Assembly (NCBI GenBank): GCA_903845195.1
Contig: CAIMWO010000034.1
Coordinates: 1 to 64,000, forward strand
Direction: 5' to 3'
Source of the DNA: an uncultured Phycisphaerales bacterium
GTDB lineage: Bacteria; Planctomycetota; Phycisphaerae; WQYP01
Length of the DNA stretch: 64,000 nt
A program made the position numbers and the translations under genes. The notes beneath the pieces were generated by a model, which saw nothing but the letters and a program-made list of their open reading frames with translations, was not told the origin of the DNA and made no database searches. Below are positions 12,584 through 21,141 of this stretch, one piece after another. Position 1 is the stretch's first letter. Each line of letters starts with the position of its first letter.

Positions 12584-13672
12584 ATGTCAGACAAACCTAT
12601 CGCGAGCATGCCCTCCCTGACGTATAAAGAAGCCGGCGTGGACATCCATGCCGGCGATGCGATGGTCGACCAGATCAAGCATTTGTGCACGCGGACGCAT
12701 TCATCCCGTGTGCTGGGGAAGTACGGGGCGTTTGCGGGATTGTTTCAACTGGATTTTGCGGAGAAGCTTTTCGCCCGGAACTACAGGGAGCCGGTGCTGA
12801 TTGCGTGCACGGACGGGGTGGGGACGAAGATCAAGATTGCCGCGGCGATGGGGAAGTATGACACGGTGGGGATCGACCTGGTGGCGATGAACGTGAATGA
12901 TTTGATCGTGCAGGGAGGCGAGCCGCTGTTCTTTCTGGATTACCTGGCGGTGAATCGGTTAGATCCGGCGATTACGACGCAGATGGTCAAGGGCATTTCG
13001 GATGCGTGCGTGGAGGCGGGGTGTTCGCTGCTGGGGGGAGAGACAGCGGAGATGCCGGCGGTGTATGCGCCGGGCGAGTTTGATATGGCGGGGTTTGCGG
13101 TGGGGGTGGTGGAGAAGAGCAAGATTCTGGATGGGACGACGATGGAGGCGGGGGATTCGGTGATTGGGCTGGCGTCGAACGGGATTCATTCGAACGGCTA
13201 TGCGCTGGTGCGGCAGATCGTGCAGAAGACGGGTGCGGGGATGGGGGATTTCATTCCAGAGTTCAAATGCACGCTGGGGGAGGAGTTGCTGCGGCCGACG
13301 CGGATTTACGTCAAAAGCGTGCAGAAACTGCTGGCGAAGTACAAGGTGAAGAAGATCGTCAAGGCGATGGCGCATGTGACGGGGGGCGGGTTGGCGGGAA
13401 ATGTGCCGCGGGTGTTGCCGGAGGGGTTTGCGGTGCGACTGAAGCGCGATGCGTGGGATGTGCCGGCGGTGTTTGGATGGTTGCAGAAGAACGGGCCGGT
13501 GGATATGGAGGAGATGTACAGCGTGTTCAACATGGGGATTGGATATGTGCTGATCGTGCGGCCGACGTTTACGAAACCGATCATGACGCACCTGCGGACG
13601 CTGGGGGAGAAACCGTATTTTCTGGGGAAGGTGAAGAAGGCGGCGGGGGAGCCGCGGATGGAGTGGAGCTGA
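12584..13672 (+). CDS. purM: Phosphoribosylformylglycinamidine cyclo-ligase
   Basis: 362 aa, AIR synthetase of de novo purine synthesis, converting FGAM to AIR with ATP. Diagnostic stretches are TYKEAGVDIHAGDAMV at the N-terminus, ACTDGVGTKIKIA, GIDLVAMNVNDLIVQGGEPLFFLDY, GCSLLGGETAEMPAVY, GLASNGIHSNGYALVR and AHVTGGGLAGNVPRVLPEG. Length and order match the family. It appears to start at the promoter without a leader. The next purine gene in the window (purN fused to NUDIX) lies 6.6 kb away on the other strand, so there is no purine operon here. Confidence 0.97.
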   Translation: MSDKPIASMPSLTYKEAGVDIHAGDAMVDQIKHLCTRTHSSRVLGKYGAFAGLFQLDFAEKLFARNYREPVLIACTDGVGTKIKIAAAMGKYDTVGIDLVAMNVNDLIVQGGEPLFFLDYLAVNRLDPAITTQMVKGISDACVEAGCSLLGGETAEMPAVYAPGEFDMAGFAVGVVEKSKILDGTTMEAGDSVIGLASNGIHSNGYALVRQIVQKTGAGMGDFIPEFKCTLGEELLRPTRIYVKSVQKLLAKYKVKKIVKAMAHVTGGGLAGNVPRVLPEGFAVRLKRDAWDVPAVFGWLQKNGPVDMEEMYSVFNMGIGYVLIVRPTFTKPIMTHLRTLGEKPYFLGKVKKAAGEPRMEWS

Positions 13673-13680
13673 GGCGCAAA

Positions 13681-13713
13681 TTCAGAATTCAGAGTTCGGA
13701 ATTCAGAATTTGG
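13681..13713. repeat. AATTCAG heptamer array after purM
   Basis: ATTCAGAATTCAGAGTTCGG followed by AATTCAGAATT: 7-bp units identical to those inserted in the hrpA-like gene at 6801. Confidence 0.88.
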
Positions 13714-13753
13714 AAGCCATGTGGCCTCTCCATGGTTGTCCTGACTCGGGCGA

Positions 13754-14809
13754 CTATTTGGCAGTGACGAGTGTGGCGCGTTTTTCGGCGATGAGTTTTA
13801 GCAGGGCGTGTTGGGGGTCGGCAAACTTCTTGGTGCCTTCGTCCATCAGGACGGTTTCCATCTTTTGTTGATCGACTTTGGCGTCGATGTCGGCGAGGAC
13901 CGATTGCGGGGGGAGCTGGTCGACCTGGCGCGTGAAGGGTATGGTGATGTTTTCGACGGCATCATTGGTGGCGGGGGGATTGGTTTGGATGTCGGCGCCG
14001 GCGAGGGCGCGGACATATTTGTCGGGTGGGTCGGTGGGTTTCTTGGTGCCGGTGCTGGCGAAAATCATTTCCTGCTGGAGGGGGAGTTGTTTGTCCTGCC
14101 AGAAGGTTTGGTTGAGTTGCCAGATGCGTTTGGCGTTGACGATGCCGACCTGGCCTTGTGCGGCGGGGGTGAGGGAGGGGACGTTTTTTTCGGTGTAGAC
14201 ATCGACGCGGCTGACGAAGATGGAGTAGACGCTTTTGAAGTGGGTGAGGCCGTCGGTACGCCGCTGTGCGCCGCGCCAGATGGCAGCGCGGGAAAGCAGA
14301 TACTGGCGTTCGGAGAAGATGAGTGTGACGTTGAGGGTGATGCCGGAGGCGGCGAGTTCTTCGAGTGCGGCGAGCCCGGCTTCGGTGGCGGGGACTTTGA
14401 TCATGCGGTTCTTGTGGCCGGCGAACCACTTGCGGCCGAGGGCGATGTAGCGCCGGGTGGCTTCGGCGGTGGGGACGGGGTGCGCGACGTCTTCAAGGAG
14501 GGGATCGAGTTCGAAGCTGACGTAGCCGTTGTTGCCGCGGGTTTGTTCCCAGACGGGGAAAAAGACTTCCTGGGCCTTGCAGACGAGTTGGTTGGTGAGG
14601 TCCCAGGCGATGTCTTCATCGCGATGGCCGGAGTCGACGAAACGCTGGAGGTCGGTATCGAAGTGGCCGGTCTTGATGAGGTCGGAGACGATGATGGGGT
14701 TGGAGGTGACGCCGGTAACGCCGGCGGCGTAGTTTTTTCGTATGGCATCTGGATCGACGGAATCGAGCCAGACCTTTGTGCCTGAATCAATAAGAGATCG
14801 CAGCGACAT
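13754..14809 (-). CDS. tal: Transaldolase
   Basis: 351 aa. Transaldolase of the pentose phosphate pathway, moving a dihydroxyacetone unit between sugar phosphates. The Schiff-base lysine lies in [16 protein letters not shown], followed by [11 protein letters not shown] and [16 protein letters not shown]. The N-terminus [17 protein letters not shown] and [13 protein letters not shown] are typical of the longer actinobacterial/cyanobacterial type. The start at 14809 is fixed by AAAGGAG 7 nt upstream. Just after its 3' end lies the intergenic heptamer array behind purM, with purM convergent. Confidence 0.93.
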   Translation of the reverse strand: MSLRSLIDSGTKVWLDSVDPDAIRKNYAAGVTGVTSNPIIVSDLIKTGHFDTDLQRFVDSGHRDEDIAWDLTNQLVCKAQEVFFPVWEQTRGNNGYVSFELDPLLEDVAHPVPTAEATRRYIALGRKWFAGHKNRMIKVPATEAGLAALEELAASGITLNVTLIFSERQYLLSRAAIWRGAQRRTDGLTHFKSVYSIFVSRVDVYTEKNVPSLTPAAQGQVGIVNAKRIWQLNQTFWQDKQLPLQQEMIFASTGTKKPTDPPDKYVRALAGADIQTNPPATNDAVENITIPFTRQVDQLPPQSVLADIDAKVDQQKMETVLMDEGTKKFADPQHALLKLIAEKRATLVTAK

Positions 14810-14852
14810 GGTTTGGCTCCTTTCGCTGAGCGAATCTTGGGTTTGGTTATGC

Positions 14853-14878
14853 CGCCATGGGGTCATTGGTCTTGGGTG
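14853..14878. repeat. Heptamer remnant covering the sppA stop codon
   Basis: GGTCATTGGTCTTGGGTGTC on the + strand reads on the minus strand as GACACCC-AAGACCA-ATGACCC. It encodes the last SppA residues DTQDQ and the TGA stop codon at 14863-14865. Confidence 0.7.
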
Positions 14879-15978
14879 TCGAAGCCCGTCCACAAGTATA
14901 GGAACTGAGATTGGCCGCGGGGGAGAATATCTCCGAGATCGACATTGAGGTTGAGCATATTGACTTGGGTGGGACCCTGTCCGACAGGGGCGTGAGCGTA
15001 GGCGGAGCCTTTGTAGTCGCCGGTGCGGGTGTAGATGATGACCTTGGCTTTTTGGATGTGGGCAAGTTCCTTGGCTTTGGCCAGGGCGTCGTCGAGGGTG
15101 CCGGTTTGGTCGATGAGGCCGAGGGTGGCGGCGTCTTTGCCGGTGACGATGCGGCCGTCGGTGACCATGGGCCAATCTTTGTCGGTGATTTTATTGGGGG
15201 AGGCCTTCACGATGCCTTTGAAGCCGGCGTAGAAGTCGTTGACGAGTTTTTGGAGGAGTTCGCGGTCGTTGTCGGTGAGGGGTTTGTCGGGGGATTCGGC
15301 GGGTTTGAAGGGGGAGGCCATGTCTTTGTTGGGGCCGGATTTGACGGCCTCGCTGGCGATGCCGAGTTTGTGGAGAGTGCCGTTGATGTTGACGGTTTCG
15401 ACGATGACGCCGATGGAGCCGGTGATGGTGGTGGGGTAGGCGATGCGGTAGTCGGAGGCGCAGGAGAGGTAGTAGCCGCCGGAGGCGCAGATGTCGAGCA
15501 TGGACGTGATTACGGGCTTGTGGGTTTTGGCTTTGAAGGCGAGGAGGTCGCGGTACATGATGTCGGAGGCGGTGACGGTGCCGCCGGGGGAGTTGATGCG
15601 GAGGACGACGGCTTTGACGGAGTTGTCTTTGGCAATGGCGTCGAGGGTTTGGCGGAATTCGGAAACGGGGTTGGAGCCGCCGCCGAGGATGCCGCCGGAT
15701 TTGGAATTGGAGATCATGCCGGAGACGTTGATGAGGGCGATTTTGTCGGAGGTGAAGAGTCCGGCGTCGGAGGATTCGACGATTTGGGGAGTGAGGGGGT
15801 CGGCGGTGGGGACGAGGTCGATGCGGATGGTGCGGTTGCCGCAGCCGGTGAGGGTCAATAGAAAATAGAAAATGGAAAATAGAAAAATGGCGATGCGAGG
15901 GTTGGAATGACGGATCAGCGAGGCAAATGACGAATGCCGAAAAGTGCAGGCGAAAACGAGAGGGAATGAGTGATTCAT
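14863..15978 (-). CDS. sppA: Signal peptide peptidase SppA-type serine protease, lipoprotein
   Basis: 371 aa. S49 family peptidase with a Ser-Lys dyad: Ser166 in CASGGYY and a lysine of [10 protein letters not shown] (213 or 218); [13 protein letters not shown], the oxyanion region, is also present. These proteases degrade cleaved signal peptides at the membrane. The N-terminus carries a lipobox LTGC (Cys46), so the protein is probably membrane-anchored by lipid. The hydrophobic core before it ([13 protein letters not shown]) is encoded by AGAAAAT-type heptamers (15853-15893), and the C-terminal end plus stop codon are also heptamer-derived. The start at 15978 has AAGGA 9 nt upstream; a shorter start inside the repeat region cannot be excluded. 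Confidence 0.88.
   Translation of the reverse strand: MNHSFPLVFACTFRHSSFASLIRHSNPRIAIFLFSIFYFLLTLTGCGNRTIRIDLVPTADPLTPQIVESSDAGLFTSDKIALINVSGMISNSKSGGILGGGSNPVSEFRQTLDAIAKDNSVKAVVLRINSPGGTVTASDIMYRDLLAFKAKTHKPVITSMLDICASGGYYLSCASDYRIAYPTTITGSIGVIVETVNINGTLHKLGIASEAVKSGPNKDMASPFKPAESPDKPLTDNDRELLQKLVNDFYAGFKGIVKASPNKITDKDWPMVTDGRIVTGKDAATLGLIDQTGTLDDALAKAKELAHIQKAKVIIYTRTGDYKGSAYAHAPVGQGPTQVNMLNLNVDLGDILPRGQSQFLYLWTGFDTQDQ
15853..15893. repeat. AGAAAAT heptamers encoding the SppA signal-peptide core
   Basis: AGAAAAT-AGAAAAT-GGAAAAT-AGAAAAA on the + strand. Antisense translation is [11 protein letters not shown], the hydrophobic region right before the lipobox. A second degenerate array (AATGACG, AAATGACGAATG) at about 15905-15940 encodes the preceding [10 protein letters not shown]. 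Confidence 0.88.
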
Positions 15979-16047
15979 AATTTTGGTCCTTGGTTGGAGG
16001 GCTTCTGGATTTCCCACTGCGGTCGAATGCTTCCAGTTTGGTCGCTG

Positions 16048-16470
16048 TTATTTGCGTTCGACGATTTGGATCATATTAGCCTCGCAATCGGCAAAGGAAA
16101 CCAGGCGTCCGCCGCCGAGGGCTTCGACAACGTCTCCGAGGAATTTGACGTTGCAGGACTTGAGGTGGTCGAGGGCGGCGTCGAAGTCGGGGACGTAGAA
16201 GGCGATGTGGGAGAGGCCGGGGTCGGTATTGCTGCGGTGGTGGCGAGAGGTATTGTTGCAGGGCATGACCTCGATCATGGAGCCGTGGCGGATGCCGGAG
16301 TGGCCGTGGGTGATGGGGGGGCCGATGAGATAGGCTTTCTGGGTTTGGGGCGGGGTGGGGTTGGTCTGGGCGTGGACGACGAGGCCGAGGACCTTGCCAT
16401 ACCAGGCGACCATGGCGTCGGTATCGGCGGCGGCGAGGGCGAAATGGTCGAGATGGGGAGTGATGAGCAT
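16048..16470 (-). CDS. VOC (glyoxalase/dioxygenase-fold) protein
   Basis: 140 aa single VOC domain: N-terminal HLDHFALAAADTDAMVAWYGKVLGL, central GLSHIAFYVPDFDAALDHL, C-terminal metal-ligand region ANMIQIVER. Putative metal ligands are the early His of LDHFAL, the His of LSHIAF and the Glu near the end. Substrate unknown; the superfamily covers glyoxalases, ring-cleavage dioxygenases and resistance proteins. The start at 16470 is just after a CGTGGTT heptamer array; the longer in-frame extension translates only that repeat. Separate from its neighbours sppA and ilvC. Confidence 0.85.
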   Translation of the reverse strand: MLITPHLDHFALAAADTDAMVAWYGKVLGLVVHAQTNPTPPQTQKAYLIGPPITHGHSGIRHGSMIEVMPCNNTSRHHRSNTDPGLSHIAFYVPDFDAALDHLKSCNVKFLGDVVEALGGGRLVSFADCEANMIQIVERK

Positions 16471-16479
16471 GGGGACTCC

Positions 16480-16523
16480 GTGGTTCGTGGTTCGTGGGGC
16501 GTGGTTCGTGGTTCGTCGGAGAT
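16480..16523. repeat. CGTGGTT heptamer array upstream of the VOC gene
   Basis: CGTGGTT-CGTGGTT-CGTGGGG-CGTGGTT-CGTGGTT-CGTCGG. Same words as inside hrpB at 1584. Confidence 0.92.
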
Positions 16524-16643
16524 TGGGAAGCACAGAAACATGATGCTGCGTACATCGGGTTGTGGCAAGGGGTATGAGTGGTGCTGGGCTGGCGTTGGTG
16601 CCTTGGGATTGGGTGACGAGACCGTCGATCTTTTGAAAAGAAG

Positions 16644-16669
16644 AAGGCGATCCGGTGAGGGATCGCCTT
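16644..16669 (-). terminator. Rho-independent terminator of ilvC
   Basis: AAGGCGATCC (16644-16653) pairs with GGATCGCCTT (16660-16669) around a 6-nt loop. Reading on the minus strand, the stem is followed by CTTCTTTTC. It lies about 60 nt after the ilvC stop codon. A second GC-rich hairpin (GCGGCCCGTTGGGCCGC) lies between the two. Confidence 0.75.
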
Positions 16670-16730
16670 TGGAGATTGCGTAAAATCTAATGCGCGGCCC
16701 GTTGGGCCGCCGCTAAACGGGGGAAATCTC

Positions 16731-17744
16731 TTACGAGATTTCCTTGGCGTTGATCCACTTCATCATTTTGCGGAGGCGGCGGCCGGTAACTTCTACGGGG
16801 TGGTCCTTGTCGGCGTTGTAGAGCTTGTTGAAGAGAGGTTTGCCGGCTTTGTGTTCGGCCATCCATTCTCTCGCGAAGGCGCCGGTCTGGATCTCATCGA
16901 GAATCTTCTTCATTTCCTTTTTGGTTTCGGCGGTGACGATGCGTGGGCCGCGGGTAAGGTCGCCGTACTCGGCGGTGTTGGAGATGGAGTAGCGCATGTA
17001 GTTGAGGCCGCCCTGGTAGATGAGGTCGACGATGAGTTTCACTTCATGGACGCATTCGAAGTAGGCCATTTCGGGCGGGTAGCCGGCTTCGGTGAGGGTC
17101 TCGAAGCCCGCTTTGATGAGTGCGGAGAGGCCGCCGCAGAGGACGACCTGTTCGCCGAAGAGGTCGGTTTCGCATTCGTCCTTGAAGGTGGTTTTGATGA
17201 TGCCGGCGCGGGCGCCGCCGATGCCGTTGCCCCAGGCGAGAGCGGTTTTGAGGGCGTTGCCGGTGGAGTCCTGGTGGACAGCGACGAGGGTGGGGACGCC
17301 GCCGCCTTTGACGAATTCGGAGCGGACGAGGTGGCCTGGGCCCTTGGGGGCGATCATGACGATGTCGATATCCTTGGGGAGCTCGATGAGTTTGAAGTGG
17401 ACATTGAGGCCGTGGGTGGCGCCGAAGGTTTTGCCGTTGGTGAGGTAAGGCTTGATGTCCTTGGCGTAGATTTCGGGTTGGAGTTCATCGGGGAGGGTCA
17501 CGATGATGAGGTCGGCGGCTTTGACGGCATCGGGGATGGACATGGGGGTGAAGCCGTGGGAGATGGCGAGCTTGCCGTTGGCGGAGTCGGGGCGGTTGGC
17601 GACGATGACTTTGACGCCGGACTCGCGGAGGTTCTGGGCGTGCGCGTGGCCCTGTGAGCCGTAGCCGAGGATGGCGACGGTCTTGCCCTGAAGGCCTTCG
17701 AGGGTAGCTTCATTTTCGTAGAAAACGTGGAGGGGTTCCGCCAT
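16731..17744 (-). CDS. ilvC: Ketol-acid reductoisomerase
   Basis: 337 aa, class I (short) enzyme of valine/isoleucine/leucine synthesis. It converts acetolactate or acetohydroxybutyrate to the dihydroxy acid with NADPH and Mg2+. Rossmann motif GYGSQG at residues 27-32, then [36 protein letters not shown] (metal ligands), [17 protein letters not shown] and [12 protein letters not shown]. The start at 17744 follows AAAGGAAT by 5-6 nt; the longer frame has no such site. It ends at a hairpin terminator and stands alone, with no ilvBN or leu genes in the window. Confidence 0.97.
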   Translation of the reverse strand: MAEPLHVFYENEATLEGLQGKTVAILGYGSQGHAHAQNLRESGVKVIVANRPDSANGKLAISHGFTPMSIPDAVKAADLIIVTLPDELQPEIYAKDIKPYLTNGKTFGATHGLNVHFKLIELPKDIDIVMIAPKGPGHLVRSEFVKGGGVPTLVAVHQDSTGNALKTALAWGNGIGGARAGIIKTTFKDECETDLFGEQVVLCGGLSALIKAGFETLTEAGYPPEMAYFECVHEVKLIVDLIYQGGLNYMRYSISNTAEYGDLTRGPRIVTAETKKEMKKILDEIQTGAFAREWMAEHKAGKPLFNKLYNADKDHPVEVTGRRLRKMMKWINAKEIS

Positions 17745-17940
17745 GAGTATTCCTTTCGGTTCGGGAAATCCAAGACCGGAAAGAATACGAGAATGGGGCG
17801 GGCGGGTCAATTTCTGGAGGTAGTTTTGTGGGGTTGATTCATTGGTGAAATTCATTCATCGGTGGATGGGAATTTATCGGGCGATACACTTGGCGGACAA
17901 GAGGGGGTATTATTTCGCCACTGCATGAAAGGAACTTGAG

Positions 17941-19164
17941 ATGGCGAATCGGACGATTACGGGGGCGAAAGGTTTTCGGGCGGCGGCGGTGGCTTGCGGG
18001 ATCAAGACATCGGGGAAGCCGGATGTGGCGCTATTGGTGAGTGATGTGCCCGCGACGGCGGCGGCGGTGTTCACGACGAATAAGGTGGTGGGGGCGCCGA
18101 TCATCGTGGGGCGGAAGCATATACAGAGCGGGGTCTTGCGGGCGTGCGTGATTAACGCGGGGTGTGCGAACGTGTGCACGGGGGATCGGGGCGTGCGGAA
18201 TGCGATGGAGATGTGCGCGCTGGCAGCGGCGGGGATCGGGGCGGATCCGGATGAGGTGTTGCCTTCGTCGACGGGTGTGATCGGACACTTTCTGCCGATG
18301 GAGAAGGTGCGGATGGGTATTTCGCATGCCACGATGGCGCTGAGCAATTCGGCGGAGGCGGGGACGGCGTTTGCGAATGGGATTTTGACGACGGATCTGG
18401 TGGCGAAGACGGCGTTTGCGACGGTGAAGGTGGGGGGCAAGACGGTAACGATCGCGGGATGCTGCAAGGGAAGCGGGATGATCGCGCCGAACATGGCCCT
18501 CCCCCAAGCGACGATGCTGGCGTATGTGGCGACGGATGCGGCGATCGACAAGCGGGCGCTGCGGAAGGTGATAGCGGAGGTGACGGGGCAGACGTTCAAT
18601 TGCGTGACGGTGGATCAGCACACGAGCACGAGCGATACGTTTGTGGTATTGGCCAATGGGATGGCGGAGAATAAGAAGATTGTCGGCGGGAGTGATCTGA
18701 AGAAGTTTGCGGCGGCGCTATATGAGGTGTGCGATTCGTTGTCGCAGCAGATTGCGCGGGATGGGGAAGGGGCGACGAAGCTGATAACGGTGACGGTAAC
18801 CGGGGCGGCGACGGCTGCGGATGCCAAGAAGGCGGCGGAGGCAATCGCGAATTCTCCGCTCTGCAAGACCGCGGTGCACGGGGGCGATCCGAACTGGGGC
18901 CGGTTTGTGAGTGCAGCCGGGTATTCGGGAGCGAAGATGAATCCGGATAAGGGGCTGTGCAAGGTGGGGGATGTGTTGGTGTTCAAGAACGGGCAGCCGA
19001 CGAAGGTGGAACTGGCGGCGGTGGGTGAGGTGATGCAGGGGAAAGAGGTTTCGATTCTCGTGGACTTAGGGGTAATGGCGGGGAAGGCGGGGTATTCGCA
19101 TCGGGTGTACACGTGCGATTTGTCGCGGGAATACATTGCGATCAATGCGGATTATCATACGTGA
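17941..19164 (+). CDS. argJ: Bifunctional glutamate N-acetyltransferase / N-acetylglutamate synthase
   Basis: 407 aa, ornithine acetyltransferase of the arginine pathway. Typical blocks are ARACVINAGCANVCTGDRG, PSSTGVIG (residues 109-115), KGSGMIAPNM, TSTSDTF and NSPLCKTAVHGGDPNWGR. ArgJ precursors cut themselves before the Thr of an ATMLA motif, here Thr191. The usual PNM-ATMLA junction is interrupted: the sequence reads PNM-ALPQ-ATMLAY, four extra residues from a C-rich 12-nt stretch (18496-18507) immediately before the nucleophile. The rest of the frame is intact. SD AAAGGAA precedes the ATG. It is monocistronic. Confidence 0.95.
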   Translation: MANRTITGAKGFRAAAVACGIKTSGKPDVALLVSDVPATAAAVFTTNKVVGAPIIVGRKHIQSGVLRACVINAGCANVCTGDRGVRNAMEMCALAAAGIGADPDEVLPSSTGVIGHFLPMEKVRMGISHATMALSNSAEAGTAFANGILTTDLVAKTAFATVKVGGKTVTIAGCCKGSGMIAPNMALPQATMLAYVATDAAIDKRALRKVIAEVTGQTFNCVTVDQHTSTSDTFVVLANGMAENKKIVGGSDLKKFAAALYEVCDSLSQQIARDGEGATKLITVTVTGAATAADAKKAAEAIANSPLCKTAVHGGDPNWGRFVSAAGYSGAKMNPDKGLCKVGDVLVFKNGQPTKVELAAVGEVMQGKEVSILVDLGVMAGKAGYSHRVYTCDLSREYIAINADYHT

Positions 19165-19194
19165 GGGCACGCGGCAGGTCGGTAAAGCGAAACG

Positions 19195-20241
19195 TCACGA
19201 TGGCGTGATCAGTTCCCGATCGATGTAGGCGTGTTGGTTGCCGGCGAGAATCAGCGGCCGCGTCAATGGATGCCAGCGGAAACGGAACAGCTTTTCCGGT
19301 GTCTCAGGAATCTGTCCGCCATCCGTTTCGTACCATTCCCAGGAGTCGGGGGTATCCGGGGGGGCGATGAAATGATAAACATGGCGCTGGTACAGGATGC
19401 CCCAATCGGGGCTGCACCATTCGAAGACGCCGATCTTTCGGTGTAACACACTGTTGCTCAATCCCGTTTCTTCGTGAACTTCACGGAGCGTGGCGGCCAG
19501 AGGATCTTCGCCGTGGTGCATCGTGCCGTGGGGGACTTGCGTTCCTGCTTGGGGATTGTGGACGTGATCGAAGACGAGTAACTGTCGCTGGCCGTTGCGC
19601 TCGCGCGTTATGTAGGCGAGGCCTTTACGAAGGAACGCCTTTGTGCCTTCTCGTTCGAGCACACCTTTGCCGTACAACTCCACGGCAGCTGGGTAGGCCA
19701 GACATTCCTGCTCGAAAACGCGGGCGGCGAGGGTGTCGGGGGTGTCGGTGGGGAGGACGGGGACTTTGCGTTGGAGGATGGTGGGGCCGGTGTCGTAGGT
19801 GTTGTCGGCAAAGTGAACGGTGCAGCCGGACTCGGTTTCGTGGGCGGCGAGGACGGCTTCGTGGACGTGGTGGCCGTGCATGCCTTTGCCACCAAATTTG
19901 GGGAGTAGGGCGGGGTGGATGTTGAGGACGCGGCAGGTGAAATCTTCGGGGATGGTCCAGAGGGAGAGGAAGCCGGCCATGCATGCGAGGTCGACGGCGT
20001 GGTGGCGGAGGAGGTGGGCGATTTCGTTGGAGAAGAGTTCAAGGGTGGGGAAATCTTTGCGGGTGACGATGAAGGTGGGGAGGGTAAGCTTCTGGGCGCG
20101 CTGGATGCCGAAGCATTTGGGGTTGGAGGCGATGACGCAGACGATCTGGGCGCTCAGCTGGCCGCGGGCGATGGCTTCGGCGAGGTTTTGCAGCGTGGTG
20201 CCGCCGCCGGAGATGAGGATGGCGAGACGGGTTGTTTTCAT
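19195..20241 (-). CDS. purN: Fusion of GAR transformylase (PurN) and a NUDIX hydrolase
   Basis: 348 aa. Residues 1-200 are a formyltetrahydrofolate-dependent GAR transformylase: LAILISGGGTTLQNL, catalytic Asn107 and His109 in NIHPALLPKFGG, and Asp150 in DNTYDTGPTILQRKVPV. Residues about 208-348 are a NUDIX domain with a perfect box GX5EX7REUXEEXGU at 239-261 (Glu245, REVHEETGL), preceded by ITRERNGQRQLLVFDH. There is no stop or start between them, so one polypeptide carries a purine-synthesis enzyme and a likely nucleotide-diphosphate hydrolase. PurN alone is about 190-210 aa. No Shine-Dalgarno is evident; the gene converges with argJ, 30 nt apart. Confidence 0.92.
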   Translation of the reverse strand: MKTTRLAILISGGGTTLQNLAEAIARGQLSAQIVCVIASNPKCFGIQRAQKLTLPTFIVTRKDFPTLELFSNEIAHLLRHHAVDLACMAGFLSLWTIPEDFTCRVLNIHPALLPKFGGKGMHGHHVHEAVLAAHETESGCTVHFADNTYDTGPTILQRKVPVLPTDTPDTLAARVFEQECLAYPAAVELYGKGVLEREGTKAFLRKGLAYITRERNGQRQLLVFDHVHNPQAGTQVPHGTMHHGEDPLAATLREVHEETGLSNSVLHRKIGVFEWCSPDWGILYQRHVYHFIAPPDTPDSWEWYETDGGQIPETPEKLFRFRWHPLTRPLILAGNQHAYIDRELITPS

Positions 20242-20282
20242 GCGTTGTTTTTACCAGCAAGACGAGAAGGCACCAAGGGTGT

Positions 20283-20325
20283 GATAAGTTTCTAGGTTCA
20301 AGGGATAAGTTTCAAGGGAATGAGC
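20283..20325. repeat. Degenerate AAGTTTC heptamers
   Basis: AAGTTTC-TAGGTTC-AAGGGAT-AAGTTTC-AAGGGAA between the rluA-type gene and purN. Confidence 0.7.
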
Positions 20326-20367
20326 GTTTTGTATTTGAATCGTCGGTGCTAGGAATGGGAGTATTCG

Positions 20368-21123
20368 TTAGCGTCTGGCCCATTTTTCGAGGGCGGTGAG
20401 GGTGCTGCGAAAGTCTTTGGGGAGTTCTGCAGTGAAGGTGGTTTCCTGTTGGGTGAGAGGATGGATGAAGGTGAGCTTGTGGGCGTGGAGGGTGAGGCGG
20501 TCGATGAGGGGGCGTTCTTCCTGGAATTTGCCGAGCTTGTAGTGGCGTTTGAATTCGGAAAGGAGGAGCTTGCCGTCCTCGGCATCGGCTGGGGGGCCGT
20601 AGAGGGGATCGACCGCGAGAGGGTAGCCCATGGCTTTGAGGTGGACGCGAATTTGGTGGCGGCGTCCGGTGACGGGGTAGACCTTGAGGAGCGTGACGCC
20701 GGCAAAGCGTTCGCCGATGACCCATTTCGTGCTGGATTTTTTGGGATCGACGCCGCGGATGACCATGCGAAGTTTGTTGTGCGGATCGCGTCCGATGGGG
20801 AGATTGACGGAGCCGGATTCATGGAGTGGTGTGCCACGGACCAGGGCGAGGTATTCCTTGGTGATGACGCGGGTGCGGAATTGCTCGGCGAGGGCTCTTT
20901 GGGATTCGGAGGTGAGGGCGAAGAGGATGAGGCCGGAGGTGTCAGCATCGATACGGTGGATGGGGAGCGGCGTTTTGCCGGCAAGGGCAGGATCGGCGGT
21001 GAGGAGAGAGAGGAGATCCTGGGTGCGTCCGCGGCCGGGGAGGACGGCGAGATGTGCGGGTTTGTTGATGGCGAGGAGAGCGGAATCGTGGTGGAGGATG
21101 GAGTAGGAGGGGGATTTCTTCAT
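20368..21123 (-). CDS. RluA-family 23S rRNA/tRNA pseudouridine synthase
   Basis: 251 aa. The catalytic motif is HRIDADTSGLILF (His56-Gly64) with the nucleophilic Asp59; the family usually has HRLD. Also KPAHLAVLPGRG, SVNLPIGRD, LLKVYPVTGRRHQIRVHLKAMGYPLAVDPLYG and the C-terminal LHAHKLTFIHPLT. No S4 domain is visible at the N-terminus, so it is a short RluA/TruC/RluC-catalytic-type enzyme. Target uridine unknown. The 18-nt gap to the cdsA start direction suggests it is transcribed after cdsA on the same strand. Confidence 0.9.
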   Translation of the reverse strand: MKKSPSYSILHHDSALLAINKPAHLAVLPGRGRTQDLLSLLTADPALAGKTPLPIHRIDADTSGLILFALTSESQRALAEQFRTRVITKEYLALVRGTPLHESGSVNLPIGRDPHNKLRMVIRGVDPKKSSTKWVIGERFAGVTLLKVYPVTGRRHQIRVHLKAMGYPLAVDPLYGPPADAEDGKLLLSEFKRHYKLGKFQEERPLIDRLTLHAHKLTFIHPLTQQETTFTAELPKDFRSTLTALEKWARR

Positions 21124-21141
21124 TCGAATGTCGTCATTTCG

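Noticed and set aside
16693..16740. tRNA-like fold between the VOC gene and ilvC
   Set aside because: The hairpins there are simple stem-loops next to the ilvC stop codon. No cloverleaf with TTC arm or CCA-adjacent acceptor stem can be built.
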